Below, piece after piece: positions 32,979-41,733 of a stretch of 64,000 bases of DNA. Source of the stretch: Roseburia hominis (GTDB taxonomy: Bacteria; Bacillota; Clostridia; Lachnospirales; Lachnospiraceae). Position 1 is the first letter of the stretch; each line of letters begins with the position of its first letter. A program made the position numbers and the translations under genes. The stretch is from NCBI GenBank assembly GCA_040702975.1, contig CP159990.1, positions 62,001 through 126,000 of the forward strand, read 5' to 3'. The notes under the pieces are model-generated. The model saw only the letters and a program-made list of their open reading frames with translations, did not search any database and had not been told where the DNA came from.

Positions 32979-35120
32979 CTACCATCCTCTTTTTCTCATC
33001 CTTACGCCAACGGCGGCTCCTGCAAGTGCGAACACCATTAATCCCACCAGCAGCGTAGTCGGCGCGGTATCTCCCGTCTGTACTGTCCTGATCTGGTTCT
33101 TATTTTCCTCCGCTTTTGTGGCAGAAGCAGTTCCCTTCACCGTAAAGGTGGTAGAAACAGAACCATCCTTATAATTCACCAGATACGTATGCTTTCCGGC
33201 GCTTAATGTGTTCAGATACTCCGGCTTCAAGATCACCGTCGTGCCGCCTGCTTTCACCTCATAGTATTTCTGATCTACGACCTTTCCATCCACCTGCACA
33301 TTGACAAGATCTGCTGCCTCTCCGTCAGATACGATCGTAAGCCCCTCTTTTGTATCCTTCTTCCAAACACTTTCGGCGCCCTTGGTTATCCGGTATTCCA
33401 GCTTATCAAGAATAATCGTTCCCCCGATTCCACACTTCGTACAATGGAATCTTTTAACACCCGTCGTCTTATGTGTAGGTTCCTTCGTCACCTTTCCCTC
33501 GTCCCAGACATGACCCGTCTTCGGGATGATTTCCTGTGCCTTCAGAACTTCCTTGCAGACAGAACAATGACTTCCCTCCGTCTTGCCGTCTTCCGTACAG
33601 GTACTTTCCTTTGCCTCGTCCTTGACAACCGTATGCGGAAGCTTCTCTAACTCTTCCGTCTTCTTCTCACCACAGACTGTACAGGTAAACTCTTTGCTTC
33701 CTGTCTTTGTACAGGTCGCCTCTTCTTTTACCACACCTTCGTCCCAGGTATGCCCCTTCGCCGGAATTACTTCCTGCTCCAGGAGCACATCCCCACACTT
33801 CGAGCAATGGCTTCCCGCCGTAATGCCATCTTCCGTACAGGTTGCCTCTTTTCCCGAATCCTCCACAGCCTTGTGCTCCAGTTTCGGCAGAACCTTCGTC
33901 TCGGTCTCATCACATAACTCGCAGGTAAATTTCTCTTCGCCCTCTTCCTTACAGGTCGCTTCCTTCGTAATCACGCCCTCGCCAAATACATGCTTACATA
34001 CAATCTTAAACGTTTTTACACAGGTCCCGGTATAATTTCCAGTACCTTTAATTGTAATCGTCGCCGTGCCCGGTTTGCAGTGATCTGCATATTCCAGAAA
34101 ATAATCCGTCCCTTCCGCCAACGTCCTGCCTGCTGCCGTAACCGTCGGTTTGGGAGTAACGGCTTTGTCCTTTCCTTCATACGTATATTCCTCTGCATCC
34201 AATGTGACCGTCGCATTCTCCAGGGATATCTGATTCACGGTCACCCTGACTTCCACCTGTGTTCCTTCCACGTTCGCCGTAAGTTTGGTACTTCCCGCTG
34301 CATTCGCTATGATCCTGCCGTCCGCCACAGAAGCAATGTCCGGATTCTCTGCCTTCCATTTGGGGGTAAATACCTTTTCTTCCGACTGCCACTTATCTCC
34401 CAACTTGTAAGTCACCGTAACAGTAGGTACATCCGCCGTCGCGCCAAATTCTATTTCCTTCGTCTGCTCACTGACGCTGACACTTGCCGCAAGACTGGCC
34501 TTCAGGATTTCCACCTTAGCGTCCCCGGCAGCATCATTTGCCGCTGTCTCTGCAGAATTCGAAACCTCATCACTAAATTCCTGTACCCAGAAATGCTGTC
34601 CGCCATAAATCACATGGCCGATTCCGACTGCTTTGTAGCCTTCATCCAGCATTGCCCTTCTATGTCCCTGTCCGTCATATTTTTCTTCTGTTTCCAGCCA
34701 TGTCGTAAAAGCGGCTTCAGCGCTTTTTTGCCCCATCGCAATATTTTCCGCCCGTCTTGTGCCTTTTGCCGGAAGCGTACTCCAGGCTGTTCCATTCGGC
34801 CGGGTATGCGAAAAGGAAATCGCAAGCTCCTCTGCCCTTTGCATAGCAATCTTTTCCAGATCATAATCATAAGTCAATGTGCCTAATTTCCCAACAAGAC
34901 TGACTTTATTCTGACTATTTTCATCCCAATGCCACGCTTCGTCGCTTTTGCGGAAAGCATTGACCATCGGAAGCATTTTTCTGGCTTCTGTCTGTCCGTA
35001 AGTCACACGAATCGAAATATCTGTCGTATCGCCCTCCGCTGCCGAAGCCTGTACGCAAAAACCAAGCGCCAGAACAAAGCTCGTCAACAAGGCAATTATT
35101 TTCTTTCGTTTCATCTTCAT
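32979..35120 (-). CDS. Large secreted CAP/SCP-domain protein with cysteine-knuckle repeats
   Basis: The 713-residue surface protein starts with a signal peptide (ending ASAAEG). A CAP/SCP domain follows (about 40-185: MVNAFRKSDEAWHW, FSHTRPNGTAWS, AENIAMG, GHRRAMLDEGYKAVGIGH). Next come an Ig-like region and an MBG-like segment (about 320-400). Then there are five repeats of about 40 residues, each with a CxxC knuckle (FTCELC, SHCSKC, FTCTVC, SHCSVC, FHCTKC). The C terminus has TVQTGD, one membrane helix and a basic tail, resembling a sortase signal but without Leu-Pro. I choose ATG 35120 because GGAGGAG and the signal peptide fit it. CAP proteins can bind lipids, glycans or metals; the role here is unknown. 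Confidence 0.82.
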   Translation of the reverse strand: MKMKRKKIIALLTSFVLALGFCVQASAAEGDTTDISIRVTYGQTEARKMLPMVNAFRKSDEAWHWDENSQNKVSLVGKLGTLTYDYDLEKIAMQRAEELAISFSHTRPNGTAWSTLPAKGTRRAENIAMGQKSAEAAFTTWLETEEKYDGQGHRRAMLDEGYKAVGIGHVIYGGQHFWVQEFSDEVSNSAETAANDAAGDAKVEILKASLAASVSVSEQTKEIEFGATADVPTVTVTYKLGDKWQSEEKVFTPKWKAENPDIASVADGRIIANAAGSTKLTANVEGTQVEVRVTVNQISLENATVTLDAEEYTYEGKDKAVTPKPTVTAAGRTLAEGTDYFLEYADHCKPGTATITIKGTGNYTGTCVKTFKIVCKHVFGEGVITKEATCKEEGEEKFTCELCDETETKVLPKLEHKAVEDSGKEATCTEDGITAGSHCSKCGDVLLEQEVIPAKGHTWDEGVVKEEATCTKTGSKEFTCTVCGEKKTEELEKLPHTVVKDEAKESTCTEDGKTEGSHCSVCKEVLKAQEIIPKTGHVWDEGKVTKEPTHKTTGVKRFHCTKCGIGGTIILDKLEYRITKGAESVWKKDTKEGLTIVSDGEAADLVNVQVDGKVVDQKYYEVKAGGTTVILKPEYLNTLSAGKHTYLVNYKDGSVSTTFTVKGTASATKAEENKNQIRTVQTGDTAPTTLLVGLMVFALAGAAVGVRMRKRGW

Positions 35121-35480
35121 ATCCACTCTCCTCCTGTCCTGAAATATTAGAATATGCCGCCTCCATAGCGTATGAGCATTTTCACACATATCACTATACT
35201 ATCTGCAAAATATGTTACTGGTATCTTCTATTATATTTATCCCGATCGTAATGCTGATGCATCCAACAGCTTCGCTATCTGGCCGATTTGCCAGCCACCA
35301 GTTTTTCCTCCGTCCGAAAGACAGATTCATCAGCCCGCTTATTTATTGCGGCATAATCTTATTATAAGAATACCTCTTTTTTCCAGGGTATGCAATAAAT
35401 CAGATGGAAAATTCTAAAAATTAAGAATTTCTAAATAATATTTACAGAATTCTTCATCTTTTTATCATTATCGACGGATT

Positions 35481-35617
35481 ATACCTTGTAAAACGGCCGA
35501 ATGGCCATACGGGATGCCCTATGGGTATACCTTATAAAACGGCCGAATGGCCATACGGGATGCCCTATGGGTATACCTTGTAAAATGGCCGAATGGCCAT
35601 ACGGGATGCCCTTGGGT
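35481..35617. repeat. Three tandem copies of the 46-bp repeat
   Basis: Units at 35481-35526, 35527-35572 and 35573-35617 (the last one base shorter) belong to the same family as the pair at 272-361, 35 kb away. Each contains GCCGAATGGCCATACGGG and starts with ATACCTT. No protein gene or promoter is evident inside. The stretch 35121-35480 before it shows no gene. Confidence 0.85.
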
Positions 35618-35704
35618 ATATTTTTTCAAAATCTTACCCTGGATTTTCCAAAATGGAACTCCAGCCTTTTCCCTTCCTCACTCTTTTCCCCTTTTCCAGG
35701 ATAT

Positions 35705-35729
35705 AAAATGCTGTTTAAAACAGAATTTT
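35705..35729. promoter_or_regulatory. Operator-like palindrome 1 upstream of the HTH-dehydrogenase gene
   Basis: The half-site AAAATGCTGTTT is followed by a central A (35717) and its complement AAACAG-AATTTT, with one mismatch over 25 bp. It lies about 33 bp upstream of the -35 box at 35750. Confidence 0.65.
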
Positions 35730-35749
35730 CTCTTTTCTTTCTTCGTCCG

Positions 35750-35778
35750 TTGACGGCAATACTCTTTTCTGATAGCAT
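35750..35778 (+). promoter_or_regulatory. Promoter of the HTH-dehydrogenase gene
   Basis: TTGACG (35750-35755), a 17-nt spacer and TAGCAT (35773-35778) give a plausible sigma-A promoter with a start near 35785, about 100 nt before the ATG. It sits between the two matching palindromes. Confidence 0.6.
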
Positions 35779-35811
35779 GATTTGTGTAACCAAAGAATTC
35801 GTAAGTTTTGC

Positions 35812-35834
35812 AAATGTTGTTTAAAACAGCATTT
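35812..35834. promoter_or_regulatory. Operator-like palindrome 2
   Basis: AAATGTTGTTT, central A (35823) and AAACAGCATTT form a 23-bp palindrome with one mismatch. The shared core with palindrome 1 is TGTTT-A-AAACA. The two centres are 106 bp apart, close to ten helical turns, on either side of the promoter. Confidence 0.65.
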
Positions 35835-35887
35835 ATATTTTTATTATCAATTCTCCCGCTTTTTCGGGGCAAGAGGTAAATCATACT

Positions 35888-37363
35888 ATGAAAACATTAT
35901 CAAAAACACTTTTAGCATCTACCATAACCACTCAGCGTAAGAAGCTGTCCATGACGCAGGCACAGTTAGCCAGGATTACCGGCATGCACCGAACCATGAT
36001 CGGCCGGGTGGAAAACGAGGATTATATCCCTACCATCGAACAACTCCAGCAGTTGGCGGAGGTTCTGGATTTTGAGATTATTGATTTATTTATCAACGAA
36101 AGCGCTGGAACTCCGACCTATATCAAGCCGGACAAAAAATATAATATCGCGGTAGCCGGTACCGGTTATGTGGGCCTCTCCATCGCCACCTTACTTTCCC
36201 AGCACCACCACGTCACCGCCGTGGACATCATTCCGGAAAAGGTAGAAATGATAAGTAAACACATTTCCCCGATCCAGGATGAGTATATCGAAAAATATTT
36301 AACGGAAAAGGCGCTGGATCTTACGGCTACGCTCGACGGCGAATCCGCCTATAAAACGGCAGATTTTGTCGTGATCGCAGCTCCCACCAATTATGACAGC
36401 AAGAAGAACTTTTTCGACTGTTCTGCCGTCGAAGCGGTCATCGAACTGGTGCTGAAGGTAAACCCGAACGCCATTATGGTCATCAAATCCACGATTCCAG
36501 TCGGATATACCAAATCCGTCCGGGAAAAATACAACACCAAAAACATTATCTTCAGCCCGGAATTTTTAAGAGAATCCAAGGCGCTTTACGACAATCTGTA
36601 TCCTTCCCGGATCATCGTCTCCTGCGACGAAGAGACCGAAGCTGCCGCTTACACCTTTGCGGCGCTTCTGCAACAGGGCGCGATCAAGAAAAACATCGAT
36701 ACATTGTTCATGGGCTTCACCGAGGCCGAGGCCGTAAAGCTCTTTGCCAATACCTATCTGGCTCTCCGCGTTTCTTATTTTAATGAGCTGGATACCTACG
36801 CCGAATCGAAAGGGCTGAACACGCAGGAAATTATCACCGGCGTCTGCCTTGATCCACGAATCGGAACCCATTATAACAACCCCTCCTTCGGTTACGGCGG
36901 CTATTGCCTCCCGAAAGATACCAAGCAGCTCCTGGCCAACTTCCAGGACGTACCGCAGAACATGATGTCCGCTATCGTGGAAAGCAACCGGACAAGGAAA
37001 GATTTCATAGCAGACCGGGTACTGGAAATAGCAGGTGCTTATGAGGCAAACAGCGAGTGGGACATTAAGAAAGAAAAAGAGACCATCGTCGGCGTTTACC
37101 GTCTGACCATGAAGAGTAGTTCTGACAATTTCCGCCAGAGCAGCATCCAGGGCGTCATGAAACGAATCAAGTCCAAAGGCGCGACCGTGATCATCTATGA
37201 GCCCACTTTGGAAGACGGAACCACTTTCTTTGGTTCCAAAGTCGTCAATGACCTTGACAAATTCAAAGCCCAGTCACAGGCCATCATCGCAAACCGCTAT
37301 GATACCTGCCTAAACGATGTCGCAGACAAAGTATACACGCGCGATATTTTCCGCCGTGACTAA
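35888..37363 (+). CDS. XRE helix-turn-helix fused to UDP-glucose/GDP-mannose dehydrogenase
   Basis: The 491-residue protein joins a DNA-binding domain to a sugar-nucleotide dehydrogenase. Residues 8-70 form an XRE/Cro HTH ([20 protein letters not shown], then [18 protein letters not shown]). Residues 84-485 form a complete dehydrogenase: NAD motif VAGTGYVG at 89-96, [10 protein letters not shown] near 199, [11 protein letters not shown] near 222, [15 protein letters not shown] near 281 and the catalytic Cys340 in [12 protein letters not shown]. It should oxidise UDP-glucose to UDP-glucuronate and may also regulate DNA. The next gene, 16 nt downstream, is a UDP-glucuronate-type epimerase. The two palindromes upstream are likely binding sites. 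Confidence 0.87.
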   Translation: MKTLSKTLLASTITTQRKKLSMTQAQLARITGMHRTMIGRVENEDYIPTIEQLQQLAEVLDFEIIDLFINESAGTPTYIKPDKKYNIAVAGTGYVGLSIATLLSQHHHVTAVDIIPEKVEMISKHISPIQDEYIEKYLTEKALDLTATLDGESAYKTADFVVIAAPTNYDSKKNFFDCSAVEAVIELVLKVNPNAIMVIKSTIPVGYTKSVREKYNTKNIIFSPEFLRESKALYDNLYPSRIIVSCDEETEAAAYTFAALLQQGAIKKNIDTLFMGFTEAEAVKLFANTYLALRVSYFNELDTYAESKGLNTQEIITGVCLDPRIGTHYNNPSFGYGGYCLPKDTKQLLANFQDVPQNMMSAIVESNRTRKDFIADRVLEIAGAYEANSEWDIKKEKETIVGVYRLTMKSSSDNFRQSSIQGVMKRIKSKGATVIIYEPTLEDGTTFFGSKVVNDLDKFKAQSQAIIANRYDTCLNDVADKVYTRDIFRRD

Positions 37364-37379
37364 TATAGGAGAACGATAT

Positions 37380-38465
37380 ATGCAAAAAATAGAGTTAACA
37401 AATAAGACCATTTTTGTCACCGGTGGCATCGGTTTCATCGGTGCCAATCTGATCCTGGAATTATTAAGAACGATAGAGCCGGTCAAAATCGTGTCTGTAG
37501 ACTCCAGAAGCGATTATTACGACGTATCTATTAAAGACTGGCGTCTGGAAGAAATTAATAAAGAAGCTGCCAAACATGCTTCTTCCTCTTTTGATTTCAT
37601 CTTGGGAGATATCGCCGACAGTGCATTGATTGGCGACGTATTTACCAAATACAGGCCGGATCTCGTAGTCAACCTGGCCGCACAGGCCGGGGTACGCTAC
37701 TCGATCACGAACCCGGATGCCTACATCCAGTCTAATTTAATTGGCTTTTATAACATTTTGGAAGCCTGCCGCCACTCCTATGATGACGGTGCAAAAGGTG
37801 TGGAGCATCTGGTCTACGCTTCCTCCTCATCCGTTTACGGAAGCAATAAAAAAGTTCCGTACAGCACGGAGGATAAAGTGGACAATCCTGTCTCCCTGTA
37901 CGCCGCCACCAAGAAAAGTAATGAACTGATGGCACATGCTTACAGTAAACTTTATAATATTCCTTCTACCGGTCTCCGTTTCTTTACCGTTTACGGTCCT
38001 GCCGGAAGGCCGGATATGGCTTACTTCGGCTTTACTAATAAACTGCTAAAAGGGCAGACTATTCAGATTTTCAACTATGGAAATTGTAAGCGTGATTTCA
38101 CTTACGTAGACGATATCGTAGAAGGTGTAAAACGCGTGATGCAGGGCGCACCCGAGAAAAAAGACGGGGAGGACGGGCTCCCGATTCCACCGTATGCTGT
38201 TTACAATATCGGAAATAATAATCCGGAAAATTTGCTGGATTTCGTAGATATCCTACAGCAGGAGCTGATCCGCGCAGAAGTATTGCCGGCAGATTATGAT
38301 TTTGAGGCGCACAAAGAACTGATCGCTATGCAGCCGGGAGATGTTCCAATCACCTACGCTGATACCAGCGCACTGGAACGGGATTTCGGCTTTAAGCCCA
38401 GTACCAGTTTGAGAGATGGACTTAGAAAATTTGCTGAGTGGTATAAAGAATTCTACAGGGTGTAA
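37380..38465 (+). CDS. NAD-dependent epimerase, UDP-glucuronate 4-epimerase-like
   Basis: The 361-residue extended SDR protein has NAD motif VTGGIGFIGANL near the N terminus, LGDIAD, SSSSVYGSNKKVPYS and the catalytic YAATKKSNE. A substrate region with RFFTVYGPAGRPDMAYFGF is typical of UDP-glucuronate 4-epimerases. With the upstream dehydrogenase it would convert UDP-glucose to UDP-galacturonate for a cell-surface polymer. I choose ATG 37380, after AGGAGAACG, over the longer frame from 37317. No other glycan genes follow on this strand. Confidence 0.88.
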   Translation: MQKIELTNKTIFVTGGIGFIGANLILELLRTIEPVKIVSVDSRSDYYDVSIKDWRLEEINKEAAKHASSSFDFILGDIADSALIGDVFTKYRPDLVVNLAAQAGVRYSITNPDAYIQSNLIGFYNILEACRHSYDDGAKGVEHLVYASSSSVYGSNKKVPYSTEDKVDNPVSLYAATKKSNELMAHAYSKLYNIPSTGLRFFTVYGPAGRPDMAYFGFTNKLLKGQTIQIFNYGNCKRDFTYVDDIVEGVKRVMQGAPEKKDGEDGLPIPPYAVYNIGNNNPENLLDFVDILQQELIRAEVLPADYDFEAHKELIAMQPGDVPITYADTSALERDFGFKPSTSLRDGLRKFAEWYKEFYRV

Positions 38466-38565
38466 AGGAATAGTAAGGCACAGCCTCTTTTTCTGTGTCT
38501 TACTATTAGGGTACCGTTTAGTAAACATTATTTTATTGCTTTATAAAGCATTAGCTATACTTCAC

Positions 38566-38814
38566 TTAAGAAATAACTCCCAGTTCCACAACAGCCCCCG
38601 TTCTATATCGAATCGTTATTTTTCTCTGGCCCTCGTTCTGCTCCTCAAAGGATAAGTCTTCTATACCATATTTATCAATCAAATACATGTCAGCAATACG
38701 GAAAATGCTTCCCTCGTCCTGAACCTCCTGAGGTACTCCAAAAATAGTACAAAAAAGTCCTTTTTTGTAAGAAGTGATTCTGTAATTCAGAATATCCTGT
38801 ATGTCCATTCTCAT
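38566..38814 (-). CDS. Small hypothetical protein
   Basis: The 82-residue protein starts MRMDIQDILNYRITSYKKG and is predicted to be mixed alpha/beta with charged segments. No signal peptide, membrane helix or known motif is visible. It lies 13 nt after the 38828-39187 frame and belongs to the same minus-strand accessory operon. Function is unknown. Confidence 0.5.
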   Translation of the reverse strand: MRMDIQDILNYRITSYKKGLFCTIFGVPQEVQDEGSIFRIADMYLIDKYGIEDLSFEEQNEGQRKITIRYRTGAVVELGVIS

Positions 38815-38827
38815 GTTGCCTTGCCCT

Positions 38828-39187
38828 CTATTCCTTTACCAAAAGTAATATCATCTGATATATCTTCTCTAATTTTCCATTATTCCGTGCATACAGATCC
38901 TTTAATGCAGCCTCGTCATAATGCTGATACTGCGGCCCTTCACAGATATAACCAGCGGCATTCAATTTATGACGCATACCATCCCATCCATCATCGCAAA
39001 AATATGGCCTGCTTCGAAAAACGGATATGTCCGGCTCCACCGGATACTCTTTATCCTCCAAAAACAGATTCAGCTTTCCTCTCAGCAAATCCACAGACAG
39101 CATATCATCCAGAACCAGCCATGGATGAGAAATCCGTATTTTTTTCTCACTTCGAATAACCATCCGCAGCATGGAGACCTGCTCCAA
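38828..39187 (-). pseudogene. 3' part of a frameshifted hypothetical gene
   Basis: This 120-codon frame begins only with a TTG. It stays open upstream of that TTG to about 39260, reading LPEAEGIAEELHLLYARFC, and overlaps the end of the 39147-40322 frame. The neighbouring frame degenerates into RGTSLTICTFLWFGAG just there. The most natural reading is one gene of about 500 codons broken by a single-base frameshift near 39250. The C-terminal part contains SEKKIRISHPWLVLDDML and EKIYQMILLLVKE. Family unknown. Confidence 0.5.
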
Positions 39188-40322
39188 ACCACAAAAACGT
39201 GCATATAGTAAGTGAAGTTCCTCTGCAATTCCCTCTGCCTCCGGTAGCTCGGAGCAATTCTACCCCTTCCAGAAATGCCCGTGCTTTCCTGAGATATTCT
39301 TGTTTCTGTATTTCCAGCTTCTCCTCAAAAGATTTCATTTCTTTATACAAAGTCATTCTCGCCCTGCCTGCCAGCATCTCCAAATGGTTCCGTTCTTCTT
39401 CCGAAATATCTTTCGCTTTTAGACTCCTCTGTACCGTCGTATTACACATAACCGGTATTTTGCTCAGCGGCCCTGCGGGTGGCCTGAGCTGATCCAAAGT
39501 TGGTCCTCCCAGAAAAATACAGTCATATTCATTTTCCACCAGATTCACCTCAGGATATGACACCTTCGTACATAACAGGATTTCCTCAGACAGCTCATTC
39601 TCTATAAATGTAACATGGATATTCTTCCAGGCGTTATCAAAATCAGGGACATCATACATCACAACAAACAACTGCATCCCGGGAATTCCACCCAGGCATC
39701 GAAATCTTTCTGCCGGTTCACCTCCCGGCATAAAATGTTCATTCTTACTGTAGTCCGATACAACAGAACATGTCGCAAAATATTCCATCGACAGAACCAT
39801 TTGCGGAATCAATAACGTTCCATATGCATTGCTGAAATACCGATTCACATCAAATTTGTCAGAAGCCATGTAAATTTCGATGACATTGGCAGCATCAACC
39901 TGCAACTTATGATGATAGGGCTTCTCCTTATATTCAGGAGCCCGACTCGCGATCCAATCCGGAATTTCCATCTTTAGCAGCGGTATCGGAAACAATTGAT
40001 TCGTATTTGGCGCCTGAATTCTTGTTGCCGGAAGCGTACGATACTTTTCTTTTCCTCCCTTTTCCTCATCCTTCAGATGAATTAATACAGGATACTCATG
40101 TGCCCCATGATGATAACTCATGTTCACACGCTGCGGATGCTCAACATTCCAAATAATAGGACTTAGCGAAAACAGCCGGTATGTACAGACCTGGTATGGA
40201 TTTCCTCTAAACTCCAGTTTAATATCATACTTGCAGTCTTCAGCTTTTTGGAAGATCAGCCGGCAGATATCTTTTCCGTGTTTGATGACCGGAATATTGA
40301 TTGTATTCTTTTTCCTGCTCAT
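39147..40322 (-). pseudogene. 5' part of a frameshifted hypothetical gene
   Basis: The frame codes for 391 residues starting MSRKKNTINIPVIKHGKD. It is soluble, with mixed composition and a late helical segment (KEMKSFEEKLEIQKQEYL). From about residue 360 (position 39250) the product loses protein-like character, while the next frame takes over, so a frameshift is likely. The upstream region carries a short frame of its own (40365-40442) that also appears shifted. I do not recognise a family. The gene lies downstream of the Rpn nuclease and may be part of the same mobile block. Confidence 0.5.
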
Positions 40323-40364
40323 ATACAGCCGACCTCCCCCTCTTCATGCTCGATTCTCATCTCT

Positions 40365-40442
40365 TTATAGGACTCCAAGATTAAACTCTTCTTTTGAGGA
40401 CTCTTTGAAAAAGTCAATGCCGATTGGTAATTCCATTTTCAT
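40365..40442 (-). pseudogene. Short frame, possibly a broken small gene
   Basis: ATG 40442 encodes 25 residues (MKMELPIGIDFFKESSKE...). A +1 shift near the end opens a second stretch (LESYKEMRIEHEEGEVG) that stops exactly over the ATG of the next gene (ATATGA). This suggests a ~45-residue gene broken by one base. Support is weak because of its size. Confidence 0.3.
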
Positions 40443-40449
40443 AAAACGC

Positions 40450-41418
40450 CTACTCCTTTTCCAGATATCCTCGGACCTCCTTCTCAGAAATTCTATATTT
40501 TTCGGAAATCTTAGCAATCGCCTCCTCTTCCGCTATTCCCAGTTCCTCATAAGATTCTGCCAAAATCCGGATTCCTTCCGTCCGCGCCTCTAATCTGCCC
40601 GCTTCCATACCAGCCTCCATACCGGCCTCCATGCCAGCCTTCATACCAGCTTCCATACCAGCTTCCATACCGGCCTGCATACCAGCTTCCCGGCCTTCTC
40701 TCTCGCTCTCCCTGCGTATACGTGCTTCTAATTCCCACATCTTCATATAGCCAAGTTCCACCTCCTCGTCCTGCTTGACTTCCGTCACCAGACGGTGAAT
40801 ATGCTGTAAGTCGTCATTTACAGCATTCTCCTGCGTACTTTCTTCTATATATCTTAGCATATCACGCAATTTCTGACTAGTATTTCCTACCTTTCCTTTC
40901 GTATAAAGATAAATCGTTTTCAGGCCATCTTCATACGATACGCTTCTGTCCTCCTCACACTGACTGGATATCGTATAAATCATGCGATCCTTTCCATACG
41001 GATCATAAGGCAGAATCATGATAATCGTCACATTTCGCATATCCTTATATTCGACTCCCGTTTTCAAAAGCTTCGTATCCATAAGCGCGTGGTAATATCT
41101 TCCTCGCTTCGGCTCTGCCCCCTCTTTATATTTCGTAGGCTCGATATCATAAATATCCGTGTTGATTTCCGCATCGCTTCCGTTCTGCTCCGGGAGTTCT
41201 TCAATATAGGCGTCCATCACAATTCCTCGTTCGGAAATCCCCCTTCCCTGCAGCTTTCTCTGGGCAAGGACTTTCACATTCCTGATTGGACGGTCCAATA
41301 TCGTCTCTAATAAAATCCGGCAGAATTCCGCCCCTTTTTCATCCCTGGATATTAACTCGTTGAATAAGAAATCATCCAGTACATTCAAATCTTTTAGTGT
41401 TCTTTTGACCATAGGCAT
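40450..41418 (-). CDS. Full-length Rpn-family (PD-(D/E)XK) nuclease / putative transposase
   Basis: The 322-residue protein matches the Rpn family. LKDLNVLDDFLFNELI starts it, followed by ILLETILDRPIRNVKV. Then come GIVMDAYIEE with the catalytic Asp, DIYDIEPTKYK where ExQ is expected (Gln replaced, so activity is doubtful), and GRYYHALMDTKLLKTG. A late region has MLRYIEESTQENA. The C terminus carries a run of AGME repeats (positions 40601-40690) before a helical end (YEELGIAEEEAIAKISEKY). Rpn proteins are DNA nucleases linked to recombination or phage defence. The gene is alone, upstream of the broken hypothetical genes. Confidence 0.82.
   Translation of the reverse strand: MPMVKRTLKDLNVLDDFLFNELISRDEKGAEFCRILLETILDRPIRNVKVLAQRKLQGRGISERGIVMDAYIEELPEQNGSDAEINTDIYDIEPTKYKEGAEPKRGRYYHALMDTKLLKTGVEYKDMRNVTIIMILPYDPYGKDRMIYTISSQCEEDRSVSYEDGLKTIYLYTKGKVGNTSQKLRDMLRYIEESTQENAVNDDLQHIHRLVTEVKQDEEVELGYMKMWELEARIRRESEREGREAGMQAGMEAGMEAGMKAGMEAGMEAGMEAGRLEARTEGIRILAESYEELGIAEEEAIAKISEKYRISEKEVRGYLEKE
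40601..40690 (-). repeat. 12-bp coding repeat (about 7.5 units) in the Rpn gene
   Basis: Seven full units of 12 bp encode the four residues Ala-Gly-Met-Glu (one unit Lys). Because the unit is four codons, length changes keep the frame. Third-position differences between units suggest the array is not brand new. Confidence 0.8.
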
Positions 41419-41592
41419 CTTCTCCTCTACTAAATGTATTTTCTATACAGGGATATTCGTGTGCGGGAAAACCGCCTGATTAATATGATAATAAGATTAT
41501 AAATCATAGAATAGTTCCTGGATAGGTGGATTCTATGATATCATAGCCGACATGGAGTGTAAAGGGAGTTTAGAAAGATATAATAATTAATG

Positions 41593-41640
41593 AAAAAGCC
41601 CTCTGCTGGCAACATGATATGTTCCCCACAAAAGGCTTTT
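41593..41640 (-). terminator. Terminator at the end of the capsule operon
   Basis: On the minus strand AAAAGCC pairs with GGCTTTT around a long loop, followed by a T-run. It lies about 95 nt beyond the capF stop. Confidence 0.7.
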
Positions 41641-41733
41641 AAAAGATGTCTTTTACTGACTCTACATAAACTTGTACTTCTACGATTCCTACACTGCCTC
41701 AAACATTACATTTATATTTACCTCCAATTATAC

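Noticed and set aside
35481..35617. Possible CRISPR array
   Set aside because: The repeats are directly joined with no unique spacers, and no cas genes are present.
40601..40690. Collagen-like protein
   Set aside because: The repeat is four residues (AGME), not Gly-X-Y, and sits in an Rpn nuclease.
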